A stretch of DNA of 64,000 nucleotides from Topomyia yanbarensis (GCF_030247195.1 NC_080670.1:43323524-43387523); one strand, 5' to 3'. Shown: positions 10,526-22,292, counted from the first letter of the stretch. Numbers and translations are program-made. Notes: generated by a model not told the origin, from the sequence alone.

Positions 10526-11819
10526 ACCTTAGTTTATTTAGTCACTATTTTTGAGTAATTATCTTCTGGCATGAATCTGAGTATGTTTAACAAGATTTGT
10601 TTTCATTTCAGATGAAACACCAAATGTAGAGAATTCAAAAACGGATTATTCCGAGTCCATTCCGATGAAAATCGCGAGTGTCGATTATTAAAACAACGAT
10701 ATCGTTTGCAATTGGCACGGTTGCAACAACATGCTGACTTTCTAGAAACGATACTACGATAATTAAAACGACGGTTTATTGGCTGAAAAATGACTGGTAT
10801 TAGCAAATATTCAACGTATTTACAATTTTGTAGAAAGTAGCCAAACCTTACTGTGTAATGACAAAGAATGAAGTCTTCGTAATGATATTGCAAAATCTTC
10901 TAAGTAACGTTTCATTTGATTATTATTATTACTCCGTGTGTGCTACAACAATTTCGAAGTATTTTTACCGAACAGTATTCGCAATGTACGAGTGCTTAAA
11001 GTATGCAATCGAAATCGTATCAAAAGATACAATCGATAAGCATACGCCTCGATCGTTCAAATAACAGTATGGGGATAGAAAGTTATTTATTATTGGCATT
11101 TTCGAAATTAGTACAGAGAGACGGTTGAATCCTAAAGCTAAAGATCATCAAAGCGCTTACAAACTTATGCAAACTACAAAATTTCTAATCGGCCCGGCAG
11201 CAAATGGAATGCTTGTGTTTATCTGTTGCTTATACGGGACGATGCTCGATCAGTTCATCATCAAAAAAGTCCGAATTTCTCGATATTCTCGAATGCAGCT
11301 GATATAGTTCTTGCTGACAAAGGATTTGATATCCCCAATATAATCACATCTAAAGAAACTACTTCCTTAATAAAGGGACTAAATTAAATCCGTTAAATAT
11401 TGATAGAGGTAAATGAATCGCGTCGCTTAGAGTTCACGTGAATAATTGGTGTTCTGAAATTCAAATTTATTTCTCTTAAAGGAACAATTCAAGTCGACTC
11501 TTAGAAATGGAATTAATACCGTTGATGTGATTGTATGTTTGGCTTGTATTTTAGGTATTTTTTATTCCTTGAACATTGCCATCGAAATAAAGCGTCGAAG
11601 ACTTTTAATGGGATTTTTGGTTGATGTGCACCGGTGTAGTGGAGTGCACTGGTTTTCCACTTTCTAGCAGAAGTGTCAATGGAACATACTCAGTTTTCTA
11701 CACAGTAAAGTTTAGCCGGAATCCTACCTGTTTCTAACTCGCACTCCGGCTCCAGTGTCCCTGGTGTCGGAATACTATTTAGAACCAGGTTCATTTTTCG
11801 GTATAAATTACTGGTAAAT
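10526..11819. other. No gene recognised
   Basis: AT-rich; short frames only, none with a recognisable domain. Confidence 0.4.
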
Positions 11820-11935
11820 ACTATGAAGCTCCAGATCAAACCATTCGGAATTTGATTCGGAATCCTAAATCGATGCAGTATGGCATCCAGCTCAAATGCA
11901 ACAATCAACTCCGAAACTGGGATAAATCCTCAAGA
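11820..11935. repeat. Decayed relative of the 18252 foldback arm
   Basis: ATCAAACCATTCGGAATTTG, then GATTCGGAATCCT and later CTCAAATGCAACAATC, resembles one arm of the foldback element at 18252-18421, with many changes. Confidence 0.55.
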
Positions 11936-13450
11936 AAATACATGAAATGTTTATTGCCAGCTGGTAGGGCAATTCAGAGGTTCCCTTTTCACTATCCAGA
12001 AAACCTTGACTTACTGGACACAACTTTCCGGAGACACTATCTTCCAAAATGTTCAGTCTCGCATCAAGTCAAACCATTTTAACCCGTAAGGTTTAGATTG
12101 TTGCAATGTAGCTGAAATCCATACAGGACCCACTCAGGATTCCGATCACCGGGTGCCATTGAACTTTGAACCCATTGAACGATAAGTGACATTTATAACT
12201 ATTTTTTTTTAAATCCGTCTGTCCGTCGACTGTGCATGCAAATTTGCCAAGGAGCAGATTATGGCATTCAAATGGGAGCAAGCAAAACCATGGCAGTGTG
12301 AGGTCGGGACATTTTCTCGTTCATCCGCATTGAATAGATCGCTTGAACAAAAAATTTTCGAATGTTTTCTATAACTATAGAACTAGCAAGTGAAACTATT
12401 TTATTGGTTAAACTTACTTTTCCCACAACCACCTATTTTCCTCTACTATCATGTCTACAAACCAGTTTAATTTTTATTGTAGCTATCCAAACTACGTTTT
12501 TTTTATTATATTGCCAGTATACGACGAAAGTTCATTAAAAAATCAACAACAAGTCAGTCGTCACGGATGTTGATAGCTCGCATAGTCGAAATACAACATA
12601 GCATGGATCAATGTTTCTAATAACTTTTGTTTTATTGATGTACCATGATGTATCAATCGATAAATAAACTTCTGGTTAGCTATTGTTAGATTTTACACAT
12701 CGGAGGACAAAGAGGTACCAAGAACCGTAATGTTGATTTCACCCACAAATAACAAAATGCTCTAAATAAAAACTAACCAAAGCTACTCTTCGTTGACTTG
12801 ATATTCAGTGAAACTAGCAGATTGTCGCATTTAATAAGATTACAAAATGTTATTAAATTACGAAGAATTACTACAAATCGTATTAACCAAATGTAAACAA
12901 TCGAACAAAACGTTGGTTGCAGTGCAAAATGTACCCAACAAGCAAAAACAACAGCTGTCATTCCACCCGCAGCAAACGTCAAAACGGCCGGGAAGTTGAA
13001 ATCGTGGATTGGACTATTATTGTCCCTCCAACTACCGGCATTAGCACACCCGCCATCAGCACCACATCGACGACCTATATTTATATTGCTTCATGATGGA
13101 TCGCTGAGAGGGCTGGTGAATGGAGCAATTTATAGCTGATTCCCGCTGAAGAGATCCTTCTTTCCTGCAATTTTCAGAATTCGTTTATTGGACTTGGCGA
13201 AGCGGAGAAGATACTCCAAAGCAAGTCCCTTCGACGGGGCTTCCCCCCTCAACCGAAAATAACGGATTGGCTTTGTGGGGGGGATGAAAAAAAAAACAAC
13301 GTGGTTTTGATAAATGATTTTCACGAGACCTGGGGTGAGATGTTTTTGATGGTTTCTTCGCCCAGAAGCTGGCTGATAGCTTCTGTTGTTCGTTATTCAA
13401 ACGAGCGGAAGGAAGCACACAAAAGAACGTTTTCATTTCGAATATTCGAA
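11936..13450. other. No gene recognised
   Basis: Mixed AT-rich sequence. A GC-richer patch at about 13000-13260 has short frames without recognised domains. Confidence 0.4.
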
Positions 13451-14541
13451 TAAAAAATTAAAGGGTTGTGTACAGGACACGACCACGGTGACATTAAAAA
13501 TGTAGCTTTTTTCAAGAGCGTGCAAATGTATTTTATCTATCACACATATCGACTCAAGTTCTTGCTCACCCGCCTGTTTTTTATGTTACAATTTGCTATA
13601 TACCCTCCCCATTAAAACATAATTTATTGAAGGTCTTTTAACGGTAATCTATTAATTAATCAAGTATCTCACTAGGTGATTGGCATTATTTGGCTAATCC
13701 ATCTAGTAAAAATAGGCTGGTCTGTCCAGAAAATATATTTAAAAGAAAAGTTCCATATTTAGAACCGTGACGAGGAAGCCCACGCCCAGCAAAATTTTCA
13801 AATATAATAAATTTTCAATACTGTATTAATGAACTTAAGTAAACAATCTTAAGGTTAAGTATTTCTTGATCGATTAGTGGTGAAAAAAATGAAATTATTT
13901 GATAAATTACATTGTTATGCAACGTTCGCACTACCAGTTAAAACGGGTTTTATGCTATCTTGGTGACATTTTCTCTTGTTGCTAATTATTAAAACGTGTT
14001 ATAACTCTGTAGTGTAAACATTGTATTATTAAACCAATTCTGCAGCGTTTTATGTTATATAGGTGTTTTATGTGGTAATAGGACTGACATAATTATATCT
14101 TCAGTACAGCGGTTTGTTGCATAATTTCAAACAGATATATTTTAAAATTTAAATTAGTATACCTAACCGTTCTATTTGTTGTATACTTTAAAACGCAATT
14201 AGAACTGTGTTTTAAATTCATAGGGCAGGACAGATACTCTGACTGGATAAACTGGGAAAACAATTTTAAGTCCAGTAACGATTAAGACATGGCTTGAATT
14301 TGAATCGAAAAAGAACACCCGCCTAAACTGCTGCTGGGACGGTAAGTTCTGTTTTAAAATTTTCCGTTGTGTACAGTACGAAACAAAAGTGTTTGAAATT
14401 AGAAAACAAAAAGTTCTGCTGGGAATGTTATTGTTTCCGATGCAATTACAATTACGCAGGGGATACAGGCCGTGCAAATGAAAACCGCCTAAATTTCAAA
14501 AAAACGCGTAAATGAAAACCGCAGAAATTTCAAAATTCGCG
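13451..14541. repeat. 1091-bp tandem duplication, unit 1
   Basis: Direct tandem repeat: every base compared recurs 1091 bp later, except C14505, which is T15596 in unit 2. The junction at about 14541-14550 (GCGTAAAAAAT) lies in the CGCGTAAA-type motif also used by the 9.0-kb MITE. The unit contains no recognised gene; identical 92-codon minus frames occur in both units and look like chance. Confidence 0.97.
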
Positions 14542-15632
14542 TAAAAAATTAAAGGGTTGTGTACAGGACACGACCACGGTGACATTAAAAATGTAGCTTT
14601 TTTCAAGAGCGTGCAAATGTATTTTATCTATCACACATATCGACTCAAGTTCTTGCTCACCCGCCTGTTTTTTATGTTACAATTTGCTATATACCCTCCC
14701 CATTAAAACATAATTTATTGAAGGTCTTTTAACGGTAATCTATTAATTAATCAAGTATCTCACTAGGTGATTGGCATTATTTGGCTAATCCATCTAGTAA
14801 AAATAGGCTGGTCTGTCCAGAAAATATATTTAAAAGAAAAGTTCCATATTTAGAACCGTGACGAGGAAGCCCACGCCCAGCAAAATTTTCAAATATAATA
14901 AATTTTCAATACTGTATTAATGAACTTAAGTAAACAATCTTAAGGTTAAGTATTTCTTGATCGATTAGTGGTGAAAAAAATGAAATTATTTGATAAATTA
15001 CATTGTTATGCAACGTTCGCACTACCAGTTAAAACGGGTTTTATGCTATCTTGGTGACATTTTCTCTTGTTGCTAATTATTAAAACGTGTTATAACTCTG
15101 TAGTGTAAACATTGTATTATTAAACCAATTCTGCAGCGTTTTATGTTATATAGGTGTTTTATGTGGTAATAGGACTGACATAATTATATCTTCAGTACAG
15201 CGGTTTGTTGCATAATTTCAAACAGATATATTTTAAAATTTAAATTAGTATACCTAACCGTTCTATTTGTTGTATACTTTAAAACGCAATTAGAACTGTG
15301 TTTTAAATTCATAGGGCAGGACAGATACTCTGACTGGATAAACTGGGAAAACAATTTTAAGTCCAGTAACGATTAAGACATGGCTTGAATTTGAATCGAA
15401 AAAGAACACCCGCCTAAACTGCTGCTGGGACGGTAAGTTCTGTTTTAAAATTTTCCGTTGTGTACAGTACGAAACAAAAGTGTTTGAAATTAGAAAACAA
15501 AAAGTTCTGCTGGGAATGTTATTGTTTCCGATGCAATTACAATTACGCAGGGGATACAGGCCGTGCAAATGAAAACCGCCTAAATTTCAAAAAAATGCGT
15601 AAATGAAAACCGCAGAAATTTCAAAATTCGCG
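14542..15632. repeat. 1091-bp tandem duplication, unit 2
   Basis: Second unit of the tandem duplication, same length, no indels seen. Near-identity implies a young event or recent homogenisation. An assembly artefact must also be considered, because a read-length duplicate could arise from haplotype mis-joining. Confidence 0.97.
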
Positions 15633-15664
15633 TAAAAAATACCGCGTAATAAAACCTGAGTGTA
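15545..15664. repeat. Remnant of the CGCGTAAA MITE family
   Basis: GGGGATACAGGCCG followed by degenerate CGCGTAAATGAAAACCGC units, ending in AAAACCTGAGTGTA. This matches the interior and one terminus of the MITE at 9039-9377. A partial second occurrence at 14454-14541 lies inside unit 1 of the tandem duplication. Confidence 0.75.
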
Positions 15665-15954
15665 CTCCCCTATATAAAATACTACGCTGCTGAACAGTGC
15701 AATAACTACAGAAGCACACTGTCAGATGCCTTACTGATAAAAAACATATAACCGAAATATGAAACATGAAAACCAATAGGCTCTTTACCCTAGGCAGCTA
15801 CAATGCGCCGTAAACATGGATTAACAAGTTACAACGCACACGCATGCATAAAAATAAATATATTTTATTCAAACGCAACACTCTTAAGCAGCACACACCG
15901 TATTGAATTAAATCCAAACCACCCCACCCACCCACTTTGCAAATCATTCTGTGA
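15665..15954. other. No gene recognised
   Basis: Short spacer with CA-rich stretches; no recognised feature. Confidence 0.4.
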
Positions 15955-16300
15955 CACCGTGCTGGTACCCGAAAAATCCGCACACGGCCACCGCTGCCGA
16001 AAATGCATAGCGTCTACCGCTTATTGTAGTGCCCACACGCTGCAGCCATGATCTTACCCGTTCGACATAAGAACAAAAACTGATTCAAACGGGTACGCGT
16101 CACCTCTATTTATAAACTAACCGTATATGGTTTAGTCACATAGGTGCGAGTGTGTGCAAATGGCAACGTTGCCGAAAATCGATAGCGCTTATTGCATCGC
16201 CCGGAGACGATGTTGTTCGTATGAGACAAGAGCAACAACTGATTTAAACGGACATGCGTCGCTTCTATTTATGACTTTTCGTCTTTCATTGAGTCACTGA
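15955..16300. repeat. Two imperfect ~170-bp tandem units
   Basis: The series GCCGAAAAT, GATAGCG-like, CTTATTG, AAGAACAAAAACTGATTCAAACGG, then TCTATTTATAAA occurs twice, with starts near 15990 and 16165 and the second set at 16170-16275. Each unit contains a TATTTATA box, so promoter-like repeat monomers are possible. Confidence 0.6.
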
Positions 16301-16620
16301 GCTGCCCTCTTTTGACGGCTGTGTCTGAGAAATCTGCCTCACGAATGGTAATTTTCCCGTTTTTCGTGAACTTTTTAATTTTACCAATTTCCAAAAGTCT
16401 ACTTTTATTGGGGAGATGTTAAATTATTACCAATATTTAAGTTAGGTGTTTCTGAATCGGTTGGTGTATGAATGATTAAAATCCATCTAGTAATATCGGA
16501 GTTATAAGCGTGCAAACCTTACATAGTTTCGTTACATGGGAGATAGTTTAGATTTTAGAATGACACCTAGCCCCAGATAGTGGAGTAAGACATTTTTAAT
16601 GTCAAAAGTATTAAAAAATA
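16170..16620 (+). repeat. Dispersed repeat shared with 46440-46900
   Basis: AAGAGCAACAACTGATT near 16222 and TAGATTTTAGAATGACACC near 16552, followed by CCCCAGATAGTG, are found in reverse orientation at 46440-46870 with the same order and similar spacing. The middle is more diverged. Non-coding; class unknown. Confidence 0.65.
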
Positions 16621-17561
16621 TCAAATGGATGAACATTCCCACACGTCGTGCGGTCGGATAAATACCAGATTTGAAACAGATATGAACGTGCAATAAATCA
16701 GAACATTATGGGATCATGAATGAATGAAAGGTTGTTGACTTTGGGATAGTGTGAGTCAGAATATATGACCTGATCTGTTTGGCTGACACCCACAAGTACT
16801 TCAAACTTTAGATAATCCAAATTACCTTATTCGATTAAGGGGACGAAACTATCAAAAGGTTTTTAAAAATATCACTTTTTCTTATGAAATCAATTTATAT
16901 TAACTGAGGGTATTATTGCAAGGTATCAAAGCTTAACTCCGAATATTTTCGGACACAAATATAGTATAACCAGTTTTCACGCCGCAGTTGCGCCGGGTCA
17001 ACACGTAAAATTTTCACACTGATTTACTCGAGTATACCCTTTGCTGTAAAAGTTTAACTACACTACTGCTTGAACAACGGAAATTAAAAAATAAATAAAA
17101 ATAAAATGAATTCTCTTATTGTTAAAAAACGGGTTTTTTACCCCTTTATGCCCATGTTGTTTATAAACAATAACGTTTTTAAACTTCTATAACTTTTGAT
17201 GTAGGCAAGATATGCTCACAAGTAAAAGCAAGACTAATAGGTGTGAATATTATATTTCATTTGAGCACCAAGAGTTGTAAGAAGTATTATTCGAAAAACT
17301 AAAGTTATTCCAATTATTGTGGTTGGATTCGTGTGGAGCAGTGCTGCCAGGAGCAGTTTAAGCTATAGGTGAAAATTGCACGAAATTTGATATTTCGTTG
17401 ACTTGAAATATAATTGTGAACTGATTAAAAACCATCAAATTCAACTGCTTTCGACTACATTTTCCAAATCTGTGGGCTCTTGGTATTAAGCAAAATGGAA
17501 CAGCTTCTAGCATTGCAATAAAAGCACTTATCTTGATCACAAGTTTTTGTGTGTTCCTTGA
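16621..17561. other. No gene recognised
   Basis: AT-rich; nothing recognised. Confidence 0.4.
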
Positions 17562-17598
17562 CAACTATTTTCTAGCTATATACGCTAGAAAATAGTTG
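17562..17598. repeat. Perfect 15-bp hairpin
   Basis: CAACTATTTTCTAGC and its exact reverse complement are separated by a 7-nt loop. Confidence 0.85.
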
Positions 17599-17658
17599 AG
17601 AATGAAAAGGTTAATATGGCGGTTTTAATGCTTAGCTTCGATCATTTTTATACTGCCA

Positions 17659-18060
17659 ATGGTTCATACATATCGCCTAACTAGTGGTATCTTAGATGGT
17701 TACTCACGGCTGCAGGATGTTCACAGTCAAAATCTTCTGAGGAGCGGAATTTTGGAAGATCGTCATTTTGAGTTTTTCCTAGAATTTTTTCATGAGATCA
17801 AACATATATATCTAAATATATGCAAGAAACAACAACGTGTTGAGTTGCTGAATTGTCCAAAAAAAAACGTGGGCTCTGTGTTGAGTGATCGACTAAAGAA
17901 TAGTTACCTCAATGGTTACTACACACTTAAAAATATTTACATCTCGCAAGATGCACATAACAGGAGCATCAAAATTTACTTGAATTTACATTCCAGAACA
18001 TGTAAAAATGCCGAGTTCTACATCAAAAGAGACACAATACATTTAAAATTTCAATATTAG
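17659..18060 (+). other. 133-codon frame of unknown origin
   Basis: An open frame beginning with Met and ending just before a non-coding stretch. It has no recognisable domain, signal peptide or repeat. Composition is AT-rich like the flanks. It may be a chance frame or a relic; no function is proposed. Confidence 0.2.
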
Positions 18061-18251
18061 ACTGTAAAATACGTCGCAATGTTGTTTACGTCAAATGTAA
18101 TTTTCATTTTTCTAAGTGTGTAGCTTTGAAGAATCGATTTTTATGTTGAACACAGCACTCTTAATAACGGAAATAAAGGATTTTGTGTAAGCAGTAATTA
18201 ACAGCACTATGATTGGTTCACAATATTCGACCGAGCTAGTCTGTGCTGCTA

Positions 18252-18421
18252 CCCAGTTAAACTCATTCCGGAACCGGTTCGGATTTCTGAATGGAGTCAG
18301 CATGGATTCCAAATCAAATGCAACAACCGATTCCGGTTCAGAATCGGTTGTTGCATTTGATTTGGAATCCATACTGACTCCATTCAGGATTCCGAATCAA
18401 ATTCCGAATGGTTTGACCGGG
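18252..18421. mobile_element. Foldback MITE, CCC termini, TA flanks
   Basis: Almost the whole element is palindromic. The left arm starts CCCAGTTAAACTCATTCCGG, the right arm read inward starts CCCGGTCAAACCATTCGG, and the two arms (~84 bp each) meet at CCGATTCCGG. TA lies on both sides (18250-18251 and 18422-18423). The innermost ~55 bp per arm are nearly identical, the outer part more diverged. Confidence 0.9.
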
Positions 18422-18489
18422 TAGGACTGCCCCTTGTTCATTCAATTGACTGCCGCACGAGTATAAAAAGGGAACATAAAAAATTACTG

Positions 18490-18692
18490 GAGAAAATTTA
18501 GAATAGGACGTAAGTAATAATGAGAGATTCTCTTTGTGGTCTTTCTCTTCTGTTAACTATTCGATCGTTTCGACATTTAGTACTCAACTCTTTGCCTAAT
18601 ATTCTAGTAAAAACTATCGGCTTTCGATATGTTCTGAAAAATTAGTGCAAAGCGTTATAGTGACGTCTCAATAATCGAAAGAGAAAGTAAAC
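18490..18692. mobile_element. Truncated copy of the GAGAAAATTT MITE family
   Basis: Starts GAGAAAATTTAGAATAGGACG and runs parallel to 23888-24092, with the shared GAAAGAGAAAGTAAAC near its end, but the right terminal inverted repeat is missing. Confidence 0.85.
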
Positions 18693-18739
18693 TAGCAGTT
18701 GCTGCTTTTCAAGCCAGTTCGATTTTTTTGGTGGCAATA

Positions 18740-18884
18740 GGTTTGTTCCAGTACCAGGAGAAACTGGAAGTACTTCGGAGAAAATCGTTCCTGTAGTCTC
18801 TTCTTCATCTTCTGGTAGCAAACCGGAATAAAAAGAAGCAAGTATTTTTTGCTCCGAATTAACTTCCGTATACTGGAACAAACC
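18740..18884. mobile_element. Short TA-flanked MITE
   Basis: Exact 14-bp termini GGTTTGTTCCAGTA / TACTGGAACAAACC, with TA directly outside on each side. 145 bp, no coding capacity. It lies about 50 bp beyond the truncated MITE at 18490-18692. Confidence 0.8.
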
Positions 18885-19065
18885 TAATATGTTCTATAAT
18901 TTTCGCCAGGCACTGATAGTAATTCATTTCAATGATGCACTGACAGGCCTGTTTCATGCATAAACAGAGGCTATAATGATCACACACCACAGAAAATGTA
19001 GAACGCGCTTTCTTTCGGAGCTGAATAAAGGGATAAGTGTGGGCTGGTGATGGGGTGATTGGGAG

Positions 19066-19604
19066 CAGGGATGCCAAGTGTTTTTTTCCAAAAAATCTGA
19101 AATATTTTTTAAAAAGTCTGGAATTGTCTGGATGACCAAAATTCTTTAGGAAATGGTGTATTCCTCACCGATGGGCTATATTTGTTACATTTTGCTAATG
19201 AAACATGTTTGTATATTATTAAATATATCAGCTTACTAAAAATTCGGTGATTGCACTGCTAATCTGGAAATGTCAAATGCTTGATTTTCAACATAGAGCA
19301 CATTGATTAAATTTGAATCTCAGAGTTTAAAAAATCTTGGACTGCTGGAACTTCTAGCTGATATAGTTCAGCAAAAAATTTGTTGACTTTCAGCAAAAAA
19401 ACTGTCGTATGTTGTGGTTCCAGCTTTCTTAAAAAGTGACTTATGAATCAAGGAAGAGTTCTTGAAACTTATTTTGTTATTTTTCAAATTGTCTGGATAA
19501 ATCTGGACAAATTCCCTGAAATCTGGATCAGACAAACATAAATCTGTATGTCTGGACGAAGCTTCTGGAAGAATCCAGATAAATCTGGAAGGTTGGCACC
19601 CCTG
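19066..19604. mobile_element. Non-autonomous hAT element with 8-bp target duplication
   Basis: Termini are CAGGGATGCCAA and, read inward from the right, CAGGGGTGCCAA. ATTGGGAG lies on both sides (19058-19065 and 19605-19612), a perfect 8-bp target duplication as expected for hAT transposition. The 539-bp interior has many TCTGGA-type motifs near the ends and no transposase. Confidence 0.93.
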
Positions 19605-19711
19605 ATTGGGAGCGACCAAAGATGATAAAGTACAAGATATCCAACTGTCAAATTCCACGAACATACCTTCGACCAATGAGGTGTATATATAGGTGCGTCA
19701 GAACACACGGT

Positions 19712-20424
19712 TTCCCAGTCAAAAGGGGCACGTTGCTGGCTAACGGGGGGCTATTTGCCAACTCGGATGCGCTAATTGGCCTTCAATTTGCCAGCAAATT
19801 GCTAGCAATTAGGGGGCTATTTCAAATGCAACATTTGGGCGATTTGCCGCCGTCATTTTTAGCCGCTCTACCCGCCCTTAAATAAACCAGGAAACGCGCC
19901 ATTTAATCGCCCTTAATTGCCTACTATGAAAATTACAAATAACACTTATTTTCGAATTCATGTACTCACATAAACTTATCACTACACTAGGTAGTCACCA
20001 CCAGACTATAGGAAGAATCAATGGTGAAATTGGAATTGCACACCAAAACTTACCACAATCTGACTATTATTAAGAGTTTAGGTCAGAGATCTTGTTCCAC
20101 TATATTTACACACGATTCCACAATTTCCCACATTCGTTGGCTAAATGAAGTGCACTAGACAAACAAAATACAAGCGAGAACACGCCAATGGTTTAAAAAA
20201 ACTATTTTAAGCTTAAGCCAAACATGAACCGCCATGTTTGAAAAACGCAAAAAGTACCAAGTCCTTTTCAGCCGCCAGAAAATTTGTTTAAGTGTTGAAA
20301 TCGCCTTTAAATCGTATTCCCAAATTGCATTTGTTCCTAGGGGCAATTAGCACAGGCGAGTTGAGTTAAACGTCAAACTGTTTAAATCGCCTGACCGTGT
20401 TCGCCCGCATTTTATTTGACCGGG
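19712..20424. mobile_element. Inner insertion A, CCC-terminus element
   Basis: 713 bp with termini CCCAGTCAAAA and, inward from the right, CCCGGTCAAATAAAA. Comparison with the empty site at 41.6 kb puts the junctions exactly here and gives a 2-bp target duplication TT (19710-19711, 20425-20426). The interior is full of AATCGCC/GGCGATT and AATTGCC motifs, possibly transposase-binding repeats. No coding capacity. Confidence 0.9.
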
Positions 20425-20520
20425 TTGCTAGTGTTGGCAACCAAGAATATGAAAACAATCCAGAAGCACAACGGGTCGACGTCATAGCGTTCACACGATT
20501 CAATTGGAGAGGAACGAACG

Positions 20521-21230
20521 CCCAGTCAAAAAGGGCAAGTTGCTGGCTAGCGGGGGGCTATTTGCCAACTCGGATGCGCTAATTGCCCTACAATTTGCCA
20601 GCAATTTGCTGGCAATTAGGGGGCTATTTTATATGCAACATTTGGGCGATTTGCCGCCGTCATTTTTTTGCCGCTCTACCCGCCCTTAAATCGCCCCTAA
20701 ATCGCCCAGGGAACGCGCCATTTAATCGCCCTTAATTGCCTGAAATAATAATTATTTTCGGATTCACTATCTACTCAGATAAATTTATCGGTACACTAGG
20801 TAATCACCACCAGACTATAGGAAGAATCGATGGTGAAATTCGTATTGCACACCAAAACTTACCACAATCTGACTTTCATTTAGACTCAGAGATCTTGTTC
20901 CACTATACTCACACACGTTTCCACAATTTTCCACATTCGTTGGCTAAATTAAGTGCACTAAACAAACAAAATACAAGCGGTAACGCGCCAATTGTTTAAA
21001 AAAAAACAATTTTAAACTTAAGCCAAACATGAACCGCCTTATTTGAAAAACGCAAAAAACAACCAAGTCCATTTCAGCCGCCAGAAAATTTGTCTAAGTA
21101 TTGAAATTGCCTTTAAATCGCATTCGCAAATTGCATTTGTTCCGAGGGGCAATTAGCACAGGCGATTTGAGTCAAACGTCAAACTGTTTAAATCGCCTGA
21201 CCATGTTCGTCCGCATTTTTTTTGACAGGG
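20521..21230. mobile_element. Inner insertion B, CCC-terminus element
   Basis: 710 bp, same family and orientation as insertion A but with scattered substitutions, so it is an independent insertion. Termini CCCAGTCAAAAAGG and, from the right, CCCTGTCAAAAAAAATGCGG. The empty-site comparison supports a CG dinucleotide target duplication (20519-20520, 21231-21232). Confidence 0.9.
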
Positions 21231-21332
21231 CGGTATGACGAAAGCAAGTCGATTTATTCTGTGATCACTCACACCACTCATGTAAGATTCATCTTACGAA
21301 TACCAAAGTGCCATCTTTGCCATACCTTCGAC

Positions 21333-21982
21333 ATCATCAATTTAATGATTCCAACACCATCTTTCGAGTTCTCATTGAACCAGCAGAACCTACTTGTACA
21401 AATTTATTTCAGCGTACAATTGCGCGAACATGTTCGATGCTTTCGAAAATGTGGTTCTTTTTGCATCAGAATGATAGTGAGAAGAATGGCAAATGGAATA
21501 GGAAAACGATAAAATCCATTCATACTTGATCGGAGCTAAATTCAGAAAGCACCTATGAGTCTTGCGTTTGTGAGAATCCTATCCTAATCAACGATGTCTC
21601 GAATATTACATTCTTGTATTGTTGAGCGCAGAAATTACCCTTTTCACATACTAGTACTTTGCTGGGAAATATATTGTAGCTCCCGTTTCCGTGATATCGG
21701 GAGTTATTCCGTCGAGAAAAACTCTCAGTCGGAGTGAGGTAGATTAACTCTCGAGGACTTTTTTTCTTTTAGTTCGATTATTTGACACAACTTTATGGGA
21801 TAGTTTAACAGAAACGAGCATTTTTTAAATATTTACAAGATGCAAAAATTAAAATAAGAAAAGTTTAATAATGAAAACCTGTCCGATCTTGTATGCGCGA
21901 CTTGCCATTGCTAGCGAAGGTCTCTTTTAGTGGTGGAGAAGTATTTGCTTCCTCACAAACTGCACCTTAGGGGTCATTCATA
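21333..21982. other. No gene recognised
   Basis: Nothing recognised. A 96-codon plus frame at 21222-21512 spans the element boundary and is chance. Confidence 0.4.
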
Positions 21983-21990
21983 TCTCTCTG

Positions 21991-22292
21991 CAGGGCCGGC
22001 GGAAAGCGTGGGTAGTATGGGTAGTACTACCCACTCGAAAATAACCGAGTGGGTAATTACCCACTCGAAATTTTGAACCATTTCAAAAAATTTAGATGTA
22101 CAAAGCATGTATCGCGCACTACCCACATTTGAAAACATCGATGTACCACAATTCCATTTGCATAAACGAACGTGATTTAATGTGAATGGAATGTAAGCGT
22201 GTGCATTGCGAAAAGGGAAAAAAATCCTTACTAATGGACCCCTCACCGTATGCTTTCTACCCACTCGGGCGTAAAGTGTTTCGCCGTCCCTG
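21991..22292. mobile_element. Non-autonomous hAT-like MITE
   Basis: Termini are CAGGGCCGGCGGAAAG and, read inward from the right, CAGGGACGGCGAAACAC. Flanking octamers TCTCTCTG (21983-21990) and TCACTCTG (22293-22300) match at 7 of 8. Subterminal ACCCACTCG boxes occur repeatedly. No transposase. Confidence 0.85.

Larger units (their letters stand above)
19674..21320. mobile_element. MITE carrying two later insertions
   Basis: Host MITE sequence occupies 19674-19711, 20425-20520 and 21231-21320, and matches the uninterrupted copy at 41598-41837. CATACCTTCGAC occurs exactly at 19662-19673 and 21321-21332, which is an 11-12-bp target duplication. The left end AATGAGGTGTATATAG matches the intact copy; the last ~20 bp at the right, including the terminal repeat, are missing, although the target duplication is present. 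Confidence 0.88.

Noticed and set aside
14199..15568. Two identical 92-codon minus frames as a conserved gene pair
   Set aside because: Identity follows from the 1091-bp tandem duplication; no domain is visible.
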